A stretch of DNA of 64,000 bases from Spirosoma sp. SC4-14 (GCF_037201965.1 NZ_CP147518.1:6441001-6505000); one strand, 5' to 3'; positions 1 to 8,328 are shown, counted from the first letter of the stretch. Notes: generated by a model not told the origin, from the letters alone. Made by a program: numbers and translations.

Positions 1-2
1 TG

Positions 3-1793
3 GAAAACAATACATTCATTCCGGTTCGGCTGCCAACCCGCTTTTCGTCCAATAGCATTCAGAAAGTGCTGGCCGATCATCACCAGCGGTTATGGGTTAT
101 CCACCAAACAGAAGGTATACAGGTATTTAATCGTCAATCGCTACAGCCCATTCAGCTTTGGAACGACCAGAAAGCCCGAGGTTTATGGACCCTTAATCGC
201 TATCACGACATAACCGAGTCAGCCAACGGGCGTATCTGGATTGCAGCCTGGTATCCGAGAAGCTTTGGCATGATCTGGTATAACCCCAAACAACGACGAC
301 TACAGGAACTGGCAGACTTTAACCTTCATCGAAATTTCGTGGGCGATTTTTTCACTCGTGTTGCCACCGGACAACAGGGGCGGTTGCTGTTTGCGGGAGG
401 AGGGGGAGTTAACGTAACGAACGCTCAGGGAATCATCGATACGCTTCGGTCGGTTTCTCCCACCAAAGCACACACGATGGCCAACGACTTTTGTTTTGGC
501 GTGGGCGAAGATACAGAAGGGCGGCTCTGGTTCGGTACTGGCGAGGGCCTGCATGTTTACGACGCCCGAAGCCGACAAATGCGCCGATACACCGAAATCG
601 ACGGCTTACTTGCCGATGATGTAAGTAATGCATTTACCATTACCCCCAACGATTTTTTGCTCCTGGGGCAACAGAACGGATTCAACCTGATCGATATCCG
701 CCGACTTCACCAGCCCGCTCCTTTACCTCCGTTGCTAATTTCGGGAATGCAGGTCAATGGCGAATACCGACAGCTACCGGCAACGGGTACCATAGGGCTT
801 ACCCGCAATGAAAACGACCTTCGCTTCACCTTCACAACGCTTCGTTATCAGTCCGCCAATGCCACTCACTTCCGCTATCGGCTTACCGGCCATCCAGCCT
901 GGATCGATTTGAATACGGACAATGAACTTAATCTAACAAATCTGAAGTCGGGGAGATATGAGCTGGTTGTTCAGAACGGCGACGCTGCCGGACGCTGGAA
1001 TCCACATCCCATTACGCTTTCGTTTTCAATTGCCCCGATCTGGTACGAAACCGACTGGTTCCGGGCAGTGCTTGTCCTCTCTTTATTAGGCACTCTATAC
1101 GGCTTTTACCGGATGAGAATTGGTCAGGAACGCCGAAAAAGCGAATTAATCCGCCAGCGAGCCGAAGCCGAAACACGGGCTCTGCGAGCGCAAATGAATC
1201 CACATTTCATTTTCAATTGTATGAATACCATCGACGCTTATATTCTGACCAATCGTCCGGATGCTGCATCGTTCTTTTTACAGAAATTTTCGCGACTGGT
1301 TCGACAAGTTCTCGAAAACTCACGCGAAACACTCATTTCTGTTGAACAGGAACTGGAAACGCTCATACTCTATGTAGAGCTGGAAGAAGAGCGGGCCGAA
1401 CATCAATTCAGTCACAGGGTCACGGTCGACCCAGACGCGAAAGCCAACCTGATTCCTCCGCTGCTGCTGCAACCGTTTGTTGAAAACGCCATTTTACACG
1501 GCCTGCGCCACAAAACAAATGGCCCAGGCTTATTGCAGATTCAGATTCAAAAAGAAGCCGATCAACTCCATTGTCGTATCGAAGACAACGGCATTGGGCG
1601 AGCCAAAGCTGCGAGCTTCAAACCCCAAAACAACTTCCGCCATTTTCAGTCGCTGGGCAGCACCGTAACGACCGAACGGATCAACTCCCTACAGGCAATC
1701 TACGGCACCGATGCCACGTGCACGATTACCGATCAAAACCCATCCGAACAGACCGGAACCGTTGTGGATTTACGGCTTCCACTCTTAAGCTAG
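3..1793 (+). CDS. Two-component sensor histidine kinase with beta-propeller sensor (5' partial)
   Basis: The reading frame is open to the left edge, so the start lies outside the window; the GTG at 66 is only an internal codon. The visible protein has two-component-regulator propeller repeats (motifs such as GRLWFGTGEGLHVYD), a Y_Y_Y-like beta-sandwich domain around nt 830-1030, one membrane helix near nt 1060-1115, then a LytS-type kinase core. The H-box is NPHFIFN (nt 1198-1218), the N-box FVENAILHGL, and the G1 box DNGIGR is canonical, unlike the six kinases at 9.9-22.5 kb. This architecture is a large periplasmic sensor with a cytoplasmic His_kinase/HATPase. No response regulator follows; one may lie upstream. 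The gene ends at a strong bidirectional terminator. Confidence 0.93.
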   Translation, partial: ENNTFIPVRLPTRFSSNSIQKVLADHHQRLWVIHQTEGIQVFNRQSLQPIQLWNDQKARGLWTLNRYHDITESANGRIWIAAWYPRSFGMIWYNPKQRRLQELADFNLHRNFVGDFFTRVATGQQGRLLFAGGGGVNVTNAQGIIDTLRSVSPTKAHTMANDFCFGVGEDTEGRLWFGTGEGLHVYDARSRQMRRYTEIDGLLADDVSNAFTITPNDFLLLGQQNGFNLIDIRRLHQPAPLPPLLISGMQVNGEYRQLPATGTIGLTRNENDLRFTFTTLRYQSANATHFRYRLTGHPAWIDLNTDNELNLTNLKSGRYELVVQNGDAAGRWNPHPITLSFSIAPIWYETDWFRAVLVLSLLGTLYGFYRMRIGQERRKSELIRQRAEAETRALRAQMNPHFIFNCMNTIDAYILTNRPDAASFFLQKFSRLVRQVLENSRETLISVEQELETLILYVELEEERAEHQFSHRVTVDPDAKANLIPPLLLQPFVENAILHGLRHKTNGPGLLQIQIQKEADQLHCRIEDNGIGRAKAASFKPQNNFRHFQSLGSTVTTERINSLQAIYGTDATCTITDQNPSEQTGTVVDLRLPLLS

Positions 1794-1810
1794 TCACATT
1801 CGGCTTCGCC

Positions 1811-1865
1811 AGCCAATTAAAAAGCGTGCCACGGTTTAGAGCCGTGGCACGCTTTTTAATTGGCT
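1811..1865. terminator. Bidirectional terminator, 24-bp perfect stem
   Basis: The arms 1811-1834 and 1842-1865 are perfectly complementary over 24 bp with a 7-nt loop (TTTAGAG). The stem has a GC-rich core (GCGTGCCACGG) flanked by A and T runs, so it gives a hairpin plus U-tract in both directions. It lies between the convergent kinase and hsp20 genes. Confidence 0.9.
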
Positions 1866-1872
1866 ACTCCTG

Positions 1873-2325
1873 TTAGGCTACCGTGATGGTTTGAGCCGGT
1901 TTGTTCGTTTCCGGGTTTTTCGGCAGCGTTACTTTCAGAATACCATCGGTATAACTGGCCGAAATCGACTCCACAATCACCTTGTTATTTAGCCGGAACG
2001 AGCGTTCGAATCCGTTCGGCATATGCTCCTGATAGGTGTATTTTTCCTGCGACGTCGGCTCCGTATTAGCCGTTTCGCCCGTGCCAGGATAAGCAATTGT
2101 CAGCACATCGTCTTTAACCGACAATGTAACATTTTCTTTCACAAGACCCGCTGCAAAGAGCGAAACCTGAAACGCTTCGTCGGTTTCTTCGATGTTAACA
2201 GGAGGTTGGCCAAAACCACCCGCCCGACGCCAGAAGTTAGCAAACTTACCCCGTCCGAATTTGCCACGGCCCATTGGACCGCAACCATATTTATGTTCTG
2301 ATTGAAATGCCTGATTGTGATACAT
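1873..2325 (-). CDS. Small heat-shock protein, Hsp20/alpha-crystallin family
   Basis: This 150-aa protein has the layout of a small heat-shock protein: a Gly/Arg/Phe-rich N-terminal arm (residues 1-40), an alpha-crystallin domain starting near PPVNIEETDEAFQVSLFAAG, and the family signature SYTDGILKVTLPK close to the C-terminus. Such proteins form oligomers that hold unfolding proteins in a refoldable state without ATP. The conserved C-terminal I-x-I/V anchor is present only loosely (QTITVA). It is the downstream gene of a two-gene leftward unit with the small membrane protein at 2385-2645, 59 nt apart. Length is normal for the family. Confidence 0.93.
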   Translation of the reverse strand: MYHNQAFQSEHKYGCGPMGRGKFGRGKFANFWRRAGGFGQPPVNIEETDEAFQVSLFAAGLVKENVTLSVKDDVLTIAYPGTGETANTEPTSQEKYTYQEHMPNGFERSFRLNNKVIVESISASYTDGILKVTLPKNPETNKPAQTITVA

Positions 2326-2384
2326 GATTGATTGTGTGTGTTATGTTGTGTGTTTACTGTTTAAAATGCTGATACTTAGCCGGC

Positions 2385-2645
2385 TTAGCTGATCGGAATT
2401 ACACGATCATAGCGTTTCATTGGCATGGGATTACGGTAGGCAGGATTGTCGATCGAGATAATTTCGGCCGATTGCCAGCCGCCGTGCCGTAAGTTCCCAA
2501 ACCGCCGACCCATTAGTCGCCCGGCTACGGCCCGAACCAGCAGGAACGCGACCGAAGCTACCAGTAGTAATTTCAACAGGAGGGTTACCAGAAACAACGC
2601 CACTCCCACCAGCAGGGCGAACCCCGCTATTCTCCAGATATGCAT
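2385..2645 (-). CDS. Small membrane protein, unknown function
   Basis: This 86-aa protein has a long hydrophobic stretch from about residue 8 to 42 (IAGFALLVGVALFLV then LLLKLLLVASVAFLLVRAV), enough for one long or two short membrane helices. A basic, polar tail rich in Arg, Pro and Tyr follows. I do not recognise a family. It lies directly upstream of hsp20 on the same strand, so it is probably co-transcribed with it and may belong to a stress-response unit; that is inference from position only. Confidence 0.6.
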   Translation of the reverse strand: MHIWRIAGFALLVGVALFLVTLLLKLLLVASVAFLLVRAVAGRLMGRRFGNLRHGGWQSAEIISIDNPAYRNPMPMKRYDRVIPIS

Positions 2646-2947
2646 GTCTTGTTTTGTTTAATGATTTTCTAAAAAACAGTGAGCTTGTGGAATCAGGAAA
2701 TATCGTACGCTTCTTTTCGGCTCCCCTACTCGCTGCTACACCAGGATAGTCGCAACAGACGGGGGAAATATTTTAAAAAAAGTCAATATTTTTTCAGTAT
2801 CGTCATTAAAATGCAGTATATCAGCATATTACAACAATAAACAGCAACTAAATCTGGGCTATCACAAACCTATACCAACGTACTATTCATTCCCCACAAA
2901 AAAATAAAAGCTCTCTTCCTTGACATAATTAAAATAAACTCAGACTA
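2646..2947. other. AT-rich divergent intergenic region
   Basis: This is the 5' region for both the leftward small membrane protein/hsp20 unit and the rightward ABC transporter operon. It contains runs of A and T but no ORF of note. I did not find a perfect TTTG-N18-TAnnTTTG promoter. A TTGACA-like sequence at about 2921-2926 lies upstream of the operator at 2948-2979. Confidence 0.5.
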
Positions 2948-2979
2948 TTGTAGTGTATTAGTTAAGTAGTACACCACAA
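2948..2979. promoter_or_regulatory. Candidate YtrA/GntR operator upstream of the ABC operon
   Basis: This is a 32-bp imperfect dyad in which 13 of 16 symmetric pairs match. The core half-sites are AGTGTA (2952-2957) and TACACC (2970-2975), separated by 12 bp. It ends 9 nt before the ATG of the ABC ATPase gene. YtrA-subfamily GntR regulators are known to repress their own ABC transporter operons from AGTGTA-type inverted repeats, and such a regulator is encoded at 4739-5110. Binding here is inferred. Confidence 0.7.
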
Positions 2980-2988
2980 CTCATAACC

Positions 2989-3816
2989 ATGATTCACCTT
3001 ACGAATGTGACGTTTGGCTACAACCGAAGGCAGCCCCTTTTTCAAAACCTAAACATTTCGCTCCAGCCGGGGACTATTTATGGGCTACTCGGCAAAAACG
3101 GAGCCGGAAAATCGAGTCTCCTGCGGTTAATGGGTGGCTTGCTCTATCCAACATCGGGGCAACTAACTGTAGCCGGTTTTGAACCACGCAAACGCCTGCC
3201 CGCTTTTCTGCAGGAATTGTATTTCATTCCGGAAGAAATCTACCTGCCCGCCATCAGCATCCAGCGGTATATCGATACGCTGGGGCCATTTTACCCCAAT
3301 TTCGATGAAGCTCAGTTTCGCCAATATCTTACCGACTTCGATATTCCTCAACACCAGAAACTGACGGCTATGTCGTACGGGCAGAAAAAGAAAGTCATTA
3401 TCAGCTTTGGCCTAGCCACCAACACCCGAATCCTGATTATGGACGAACCAACAAACGGGCTCGATATTCCCTCAAAAAAGCAGTTTCGAAAAGTCGTTTC
3501 GTCGGTAGTGGATACCGATCGACTACTGTTGATTTCGACTCATCAGGTTCGCGATCTTGACAACTTGATTGATGCGGTTATTATACTCGACGATAGCGAA
3601 GTTCTGCTCAATCACTCCCTGGCCGACATTGGTCACCGGCTACTATTCAATACGGTTTCGGCCGTTACGGAGCCCGTTTTGTATGCCGAACCGTCGTTAC
3701 GAGGCCATGCAGTTGTGATGGAAAATCGGATGCAGGAAGACAGTAAAGTCGATCTGGAACGCTTATTCAATACCACTATTTCGAACCGCGAACGAATTAA
3801 AGTTTTGTTTCATTAA
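2989..3816 (+). CDS. ABC transporter ATP-binding protein
   Basis: This 275-aa protein is the nucleotide-binding subunit of an exporter-type ABC system. Visible motifs are Walker A (GKNGAGKSS, about residues 35-43), an ABC signature in the variant form MSYGQKKK, Walker B (RILIMDEPTNGLD), and the H-loop (ISTHQ). The C-terminal 70 residues are a family-specific extension. It is the first gene of an operon with a small hydrophobic ORF, a membrane protein and a GntR regulator. This is the YtrA/YtrB arrangement, in which the regulator controls the transporter. The substrate cannot be told from sequence. The dyad operator just upstream supports the start. Confidence 0.92.
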   Translation: MIHLTNVTFGYNRRQPLFQNLNISLQPGTIYGLLGKNGAGKSSLLRLMGGLLYPTSGQLTVAGFEPRKRLPAFLQELYFIPEEIYLPAISIQRYIDTLGPFYPNFDEAQFRQYLTDFDIPQHQKLTAMSYGQKKKVIISFGLATNTRILIMDEPTNGLDIPSKKQFRKVVSSVVDTDRLLLISTHQVRDLDNLIDAVIILDDSEVLLNHSLADIGHRLLFNTVSAVTEPVLYAEPSLRGHAVVMENRMQEDSKVDLERLFNTTISNRERIKVLFH

Positions 3817-3821
3817 GCCGT

Positions 3822-3932
3822 ATGCCGATCCGCCCTATCCTCACCCTGATCAGCCTGCTACTAGTGGCTCTATCGGGCAGTGCTGTTCCTTTTTGCCATA
3901 ACCTCATGTGGTGGCACGTACCTATATTCTAG
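3822..3932 (+). CDS. Possible 36-aa hydrophobic peptide inside the ABC operon
   Basis: An ATG 5 nt after the ABC ATPase stop opens a 36-codon frame. It encodes a short basic start, a hydrophobic helix (ILTLISLLLVALSGSA) and the tail PFCHNLMWWHVPIF. It could be a membrane microprotein or a signal-peptide-like peptide. It fills the otherwise empty 128-nt gap between the ATPase and membrane-protein genes of a tightly packed operon, which argues for coding. No family is recognised and the length is within what chance could give. Confidence 0.4.
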   Translation: MPIRPILTLISLLLVALSGSAVPFCHNLMWWHVPIF

Positions 3933-3944
3933 TTTTTTCCTATT

Positions 3945-4736
3945 ATGAATCAAATATTTAGCCTCCACCGATTCGGGCTGCTCCTGAAATTGCACCTGTC
4001 CGAACATCTCCGAACCTATCTGATGGGCATTAGCCTGCTATTCGGCATCTGGATTGTTTTGATGGCACCAACGGCTATCAAGACCACACACTTCCACGAA
4101 TCGCTGTATCGAGCCCATGGCGTTTTTTTCGGGGCTGTTTTTTGCGGAGCGGGAGCCTGGTTTGCCAGCGAAGCCTTTCGGGTTGTCAGCACACCTACAC
4201 GCGGTATTCCTTACCTGACCTTACCGGCTTCTCAACTCGAAAAATTTCTGGTTGCCGGCCTGATGATTGCAGCTTTTATGCTGATTGCTACAGCCGTTTT
4301 TTACACTGTTGAAGGCACTTTTTTTTCGTTTATCAATTCGCGCCTGCCACAAGGTGAGCCATCGTATAAACTACTCGATTTAAGCAACCCAGCCGTACCT
4401 CCCGAATTTTCCCTGGCCATTCTGTTGGGTCTTCCATTCTTTTTTCTGGGTTCGATCTATTTCGACAAAGTGCCCTTTGTTAAAACCGGCGTTATTGCCT
4501 TTCTCATTCTGTTTGTAAGCGTATTTCTGAATGAGATACTGGTTGGACAGTTATTTCCCAAACGCAATTACTATGGATCTTCCCTATTTCGGGAAGTTCA
4601 TTTTGTGCAGAATAATACCTGGTATGAAATCGAACTCACCGACCTGCCCAAACTAGCCGTCAACGGCATACTGCTTCTGATTGCACTGGGGCTTTGGTAT
4701 ACGGCTTATATTCGGTTTAAAGAGAAAGAAATATAG
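3945..4736 (+). CDS. ABC-2-like membrane subunit
   Basis: This 263-aa integral membrane protein has about six hydrophobic segments, for example YLMGISLLFGIWIVLMAP, FLVAGLMIAAFMLIATAVFY, LAILLGLPFFFLGSIYF, TGVIAFLILFVSVFL and LAVNGILLLIALGLWY. It sits between the ABC ATPase and the GntR regulator, which starts 2 nt after its stop, so it is very likely the permease partner of that ATPase. I see no sequence motif that gives the substrate. The protein ends in a short charged cytoplasmic tail. Confidence 0.8.
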   Translation: MNQIFSLHRFGLLLKLHLSEHLRTYLMGISLLFGIWIVLMAPTAIKTTHFHESLYRAHGVFFGAVFCGAGAWFASEAFRVVSTPTRGIPYLTLPASQLEKFLVAGLMIAAFMLIATAVFYTVEGTFFSFINSRLPQGEPSYKLLDLSNPAVPPEFSLAILLGLPFFFLGSIYFDKVPFVKTGVIAFLILFVSVFLNEILVGQLFPKRNYYGSSLFREVHFVQNNTWYEIELTDLPKLAVNGILLLIALGLWYTAYIRFKEKEI

Positions 4737-4738
4737 TT

Positions 4739-5110
4739 ATGGATTTTCGCGATAAACAAGCCATCTATAGTCAAATCGCCGACTATGTGTGCGAAAAGAT
4801 TCTGCTGCGACAGTGGCCACCGGGCGAGCGTATCCCATCGGTTCGCGATCTGGGTGTAGAACTGGAAGTAAACCCCAACACAGTGGTTCGGGCCTACGAT
4901 TTTCTTCAGCAGAAAAGCATCATTTTCAACAAACGCGGCCTCGGCTATTTTGCTGCCGACGATGCTCCTGATCGGATTACGGCTTACCGCCGGGAACAGT
5001 TTCTGGAAGCCGAGCTACCCGTTTTTTTTCGGACGCTCTACCTTCTCAACATCGACCTGAAAGAGATCGAACAGCGCTACGACGAATTTGTTAAAGCCGA
5101 GTTCAATTAA
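4739..5110 (+). CDS. GntR family transcriptional regulator, YtrA subfamily
   Basis: The 123-aa length and the absence of a large ligand-binding domain are typical of the YtrA subfamily. The N-terminal winged helix-turn-helix runs over about residues 8-75. It contains the characteristic PPGERIPSVRDLGVELEVNP and NTVVRAYDFLQQ helices, followed by the wing (FNKRGLGYFA). The short C-terminal helix pair probably dimerises the protein. YtrA members repress the ABC transporter operon they belong to. The gene follows the permease gene by 2 nt, and a matching dyad lies in front of the operon at 2948-2979, so autoregulation is likely. Confidence 0.9.
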   Translation: MDFRDKQAIYSQIADYVCEKILLRQWPPGERIPSVRDLGVELEVNPNTVVRAYDFLQQKSIIFNKRGLGYFAADDAPDRITAYRREQFLEAELPVFFRTLYLLNIDLKEIEQRYDEFVKAEFN

Positions 5111-5161
5111 GTACCCGCAGCATAGCTCCAAACTAATTCAAAACGGCCTTCGCCTAACATC

Positions 5162-5881
5162 ATGAAAACAAGCAATACACTGCTCATTGGGCTGCTCGTT
5201 GTGAGTCTGCTGACACTGGTTGGCTCTACAATGGCCCTCAGAGCTGAATATGATAAAATTGACTTTAATGATCCGTTTTACGGTTATTCGTCGACCCTCA
5301 TAAAGCCCTTCCGAGTGCTGAAAATCGAAGGTATTTATCCACTGGTGCCCAACACTAAAACCACCGCCCAACCACTAACCAGCGAGACAACACTAGGTAT
5401 AGAGGCAGGAAAAACGTTCGAGGTTCGGCTTCAAAAAAATAGTAAGCGTTCGTTTACGTACCGATACGTAGGCGATACGTTACTGGTCCGCTACGAACCC
5501 GAACGAACCTTCTGGCCAATTGCTACAGATAACCTGTTTGACGAAAAGCCATTTGCTTATATCATCGTTCCGACGCTACAAACGATCATTGCCAATGGTT
5601 CTACCTGCGTTGTGAAAGGATTAACTACTGAGCAACTGGCCATCAGGGCGCACAACAGCCGATTGCTGCTTAAGCAAACCACAATAGGCGACTTACGTTC
5701 TATTGGCGACATGGGAAGTCTGCTACGAACAGCCACTTCCAACCGCATTGGCACCGCAACCATTGCCTCGCACGACAGCACAGGTTTCGTTGCCGACCGC
5801 GATGTTTTTGACAAATTAGACTTGCAGAACGACAGCTTATCCGTCATTAAAGTACCCGCAGCACTGCTGAAAAAATTATAA
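5162..5881 (+). CDS. Membrane-anchored periplasmic protein, unknown function
   Basis: This 239-aa protein begins with an uncleaved-looking hydrophobic segment (LLIGLLVVSLLTLVGS, residues 8-23). A soluble domain rich in beta-strand patterns follows, with Ser/Thr/Asn-rich turns in the second half that recall the right-handed beta folds of auto-transporter adhesin-like DUF2807 proteins. I am not sure of that similarity. It follows the GntR gene by 51 nt and ends at a terminator hairpin, so it is probably the last gene of the ABC operon. It may be an accessory or a target of the same regulator. Confidence 0.65.
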   Translation: MKTSNTLLIGLLVVSLLTLVGSTMALRAEYDKIDFNDPFYGYSSTLIKPFRVLKIEGIYPLVPNTKTTAQPLTSETTLGIEAGKTFEVRLQKNSKRSFTYRYVGDTLLVRYEPERTFWPIATDNLFDEKPFAYIIVPTLQTIIANGSTCVVKGLTTEQLAIRAHNSRLLLKQTTIGDLRSIGDMGSLLRTATSNRIGTATIASHDSTGFVADRDVFDKLDLQNDSLSVIKVPAALLKKL

Positions 5882-5890
5882 AGACCTATG

Positions 5891-5969
5891 TTCCTGTCTA
5901 AAACAAGATCTTGCCGTTTGCCTTTACATAAAGCATAAAGCAGCAGGATTTTGTTTTAGACGACAGGAA
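5891..5969. terminator. Imperfect hairpin between convergent genes
   Basis: TTCCTGTCTAAAACAA at 5891-5906 pairs with TTGTTTTAGACGACAGGAA at 5951-5969, apart from extra bases in the right arm. The loop is long. It lies between the stop codons of two convergent genes and probably terminates one or both. Confidence 0.55.
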
Positions 5970-6806
5970 TTATAGAATCTCAGGCTGCGTGGCCTCCACG
6001 GCCAGCATATAAACCGTCATCGACTCGCCAGTCGTAGCAATCCAGTTGTCGTAATCGGCAATGGCCTGTAGCCGCAACGCTTCGGTAATGTAGCCTGCCT
6101 GAACCAGTTGCGGCCCACGCAATTCAGCCACTACGGCCCATAGCCGACTATCGACTGCAAAAGACGGCTCACTGCGCTGCGTTACTTCAAACTGCGGTTC
6201 GACCCGAATATCCGAAAAGCCAACCGTACGCATTAACGCTTCCAGATGATCGGCAATGGCATTGTCGAAACCCGCGTCGGTCCGCCATTGCAGAAAAGCG
6301 GCATAAAATGTTTTCATGGAAGCAGGCGGTTCGGGTTGCCAGCTAATTTTCTCGTGGTTAAAATCAAGAATCGCCAGACAGCCGCCCGGTTTAACCAGCC
6401 GTTTCATGTTCGCTAAGGCAGCGGTCGGGTCGGCCAGCCATTGAAGCGTTCGGGCGCAAGTCACCAGATCGAACTGCTCGTCGGTATCGAATGTATAGAC
6501 ATCACCCGGTCGAAACGAAAGCCCTGGCAGGGCAATATGGTTTCGTGTGGCTTGCTCGATCAATGCCGGATTTGGATCAATGCCGACCACCCGGCCAGCA
6601 GGCCCTACTTTTTCGGCAATACTGCGGGTTATAGCTCCTGTTCCGCAACCTACATCCAGCACCGATAGCCCCGGCTGAAGGTATTTCAACAGATTCCGAT
6701 TGGCATTGTCGACAGTTCGTCGTTCGATAACCGGATTGTGGGCGGCAGGCATATTGGCCCGTTCGGTTGCGGCTTGGTTGGTCATTGCGGTATGAGTTTG
6801 CCGCAA
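5970..6806 (-). CDS. Class I SAM-dependent methyltransferase
   Basis: This 278-aa protein is a Rossmann-fold methyltransferase. Motif I is LDVGCGTGAITRSIAEKVG and the acidic motif II residue is in VVGIDPNP. The post-I strand FDLVTCARTLQWLADP resembles trans-aconitate and ubiquinone/menaquinone-type methyltransferases. The substrate is unknown; the C-terminal half carries substrate-specificity helices. The first ATG gives a short extension, and an internal Met (MTNQAATERA) 7 codons later is an alternative start. It is transcribed alone, convergent with the ABC operon. Confidence 0.85.
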   Translation of the reverse strand: MRQTHTAMTNQAATERANMPAAHNPVIERRTVDNANRNLLKYLQPGLSVLDVGCGTGAITRSIAEKVGPAGRVVGIDPNPALIEQATRNHIALPGLSFRPGDVYTFDTDEQFDLVTCARTLQWLADPTAALANMKRLVKPGGCLAILDFNHEKISWQPEPPASMKTFYAAFLQWRTDAGFDNAIADHLEALMRTVGFSDIRVEPQFEVTQRSEPSFAVDSRLWAVVAELRGPQLVQAGYITEALRLQAIADYDNWIATTGESMTVYMLAVEATQPEIL

Positions 6807-6987
6807 GTACGCATTTATTCTTTCAGAAGTCCACTCGACTCATGTACTGCTAAGCATCTGTTTATGTCGCTTCAGCCAATCCAATCGGCAGTTCAACCAT
6901 AGCCCAATTGATTTCCCCGATCGAATTTGCCCAATTTTAGACCATCGTTCAGCAAGAACAAGACAGCAAATCAGGTGTGCCAATTTA

Positions 6988-7072
6988 TTGTCCACAGAGG
7001 CACAGAGGACACAAAAAGAGTTATTCAGTTTAATAAACACCCCTTTGTGATCTCAGTGCCTTTGTGGACAAC
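6988..7072. repeat. Dispersed hairpin repeat of the CCACAGAGGCACAGAGG type
   Basis: The arms (left about 6988-7020, right about 7041-7072) form an imperfect inverted repeat ending in TTGTCCACAGAGGCACAGAG and its complement. Short-period CACAGAG/CGCAGAG hairpins of this kind are widespread intergenic repeats in several bacterial phyla. A related but diverged copy lies at 56734-56872. Confidence 0.7.
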
Positions 7073-7147
7073 AAGTTTATATACTAGCAATGAACCAGCG
7101 AAGGCTGTTTTTGATAATACGCATACAGGGATCAGGTGTAGTATAAT

Positions 7148-7184
7148 AAAGAGCGGATGGGCATCGACCTACCGCTCTTTTTTT
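7148..7184 (+). terminator. Orphan intrinsic terminator
   Basis: AAAGAGCGG (7148-7156) pairs with CCGCTCTTT (7172-7180) and is followed by a run of T. The orientation with the best U-tract is rightward, yet the nearest upstream gene is on the other strand. It may end a small RNA or be a remnant. Confidence 0.7.
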
Positions 7185-7317
7185 AGCCCTAATATCCATC
7201 AGTTCATCACGGGTTTCTACCGCTTCAATACGTTTGCTATTGATGGAGTGATCAACTCAGCGACAATTTTGCCTCGGCTTGAATGCCATATCATATCACT
7301 CTTTTTACCAACAACTC

Positions 7318-8298
7318 ATGAAAAAAGTGTTTAAAATTGTTGGAATCGTGCTGGGTTGCCTGGTGCTGGCAGCAGCGGGTTTCTGCGCCTATGTTGCCGT
7401 AACGGGCCTGCCTACCTACGATCCACCGGCCACACCGAAGATAACCGTTGCCCGCACGCCAGCCCGTATCCAGCGCGGTGAAGCCATTGCCCAGATGCTT
7501 TGCATAAAATGCCATGCCGATAAAGAGAACCGGCTGACAGGCAATGAAATGACCGACCTACCCGCATTTTTCGGCAAAATTTATACGGTTAACATCACAC
7601 AGGATAAAGAAGCCGGAATTGGCAACTGGACCGACGGCGAACTTATCTACTATCTCCGAACAGGGGTTCGACCCGATGGGTCCTTTGCACCTGTTATGCC
7701 CAAATTCCCAATCATGGCCGACGAAGATATGGAGTCGATTGTAGCCTGGCTTCGCTCCGATAGCTTTTCGGTACAACCTAGCCGGAACGAAACTCCTCCC
7801 TCAGAATATAGTTTTGTCACTAAGCTGCTGGCTCACACCGTTTTGGGTGCAGTTCCCTACAAGCAGGAGTTGAGAACCATCCCCGATAGTACGGACGAGG
7901 TAGCCTTTGGACGCTATGTAGCCAATGGGCTGGCAAGCTGTTTTGCCTGTCATTCGGCCGATTTCACGAAACAGGACCGGGCTACTCCCGAGCTATCGGC
8001 AGGCTTTTACGGCGGTGGTAACGAGATGAAAGATGAAGCCGGAAACATCATTTATACGGCAAACCTGACCTTCGATGAGCAAACGGGCATTGCCCGCAAA
8101 TACACCAAAGAGCAATTCATCAAAGCCGTAAAATACTGCGTTCGGCCCGATGGCTCGGTGTTGAGCTATCCTATGCCTCCGCACACTACCCTTACCGACT
8201 ACGAAGCAGGCTCGATCTACGAATATCTCAAAACGATTCCCAAAATTAATAACGACGTAGCTGCCAAAAACAAACAGGCCCGGCTGGCTTCCAACTAA
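7318..8298 (+). CDS. Di-haem cytochrome c protein
   Basis: The chosen start (ATG 7318) gives a 326-aa protein with a clear N-terminal membrane anchor or signal (KIVGIVLGCLVLAAAGFCAYVAV). An in-frame ATG 13 codons upstream would bury it. Two c-type haem sites are visible: CIKCH (C62, C65, H66) and CFACH (C208, C211, H212). Each is followed by a candidate axial Met (region APVMPKFPIM and SYPMPPHTTL). Two tandem cytochrome c folds of this sort act as periplasmic electron carriers, often subunits of alcohol, aldehyde or sugar dehydrogenases. No dehydrogenase is adjacent here; the next gene is a glycosyltransferase. Confidence 0.9.
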   Translation: MKKVFKIVGIVLGCLVLAAAGFCAYVAVTGLPTYDPPATPKITVARTPARIQRGEAIAQMLCIKCHADKENRLTGNEMTDLPAFFGKIYTVNITQDKEAGIGNWTDGELIYYLRTGVRPDGSFAPVMPKFPIMADEDMESIVAWLRSDSFSVQPSRNETPPSEYSFVTKLLAHTVLGAVPYKQELRTIPDSTDEVAFGRYVANGLASCFACHSADFTKQDRATPELSAGFYGGGNEMKDEAGNIIYTANLTFDEQTGIARKYTKEQFIKAVKYCVRPDGSVLSYPMPPHTTLTDYEAGSIYEYLKTIPKINNDVAAKNKQARLASN

Positions 8299-8303
8299 CC
8301 CAA

Positions 8304-8328
8304 CCCGCCACTGGATTATGGTGGCGGG
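8304..8328. other. GC-rich hairpin in the cytochrome c / glycosyltransferase gap
   Basis: CCCGCCAC (8304-8311) pairs perfectly with GTGGCGGG (8321-8328). No T-run follows, so this is not a classical terminator. It may protect the 3' end of the cytochrome c mRNA or partly uncouple it from the next gene. Confidence 0.5.

Larger units (their letters stand above)
6807..7317. other. Non-coding region with hairpin repeat and orphan terminator
   Basis: About 510 nt without a credible gene. The short frames that cross it are read through a dispersed hairpin repeat (6988-7072) and have no family features. The region also holds an intrinsic terminator (7148-7184) with no gene upstream of it on the same strand. 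Confidence 0.6.

Noticed and set aside
6840..7334. Minus and plus frames of 66 and 135 aa across 6840-7334
   Set aside because: They are read through the CACAGAG hairpin repeat (typical spurious LCASVDN-like sequence) and over a terminator; no family features.
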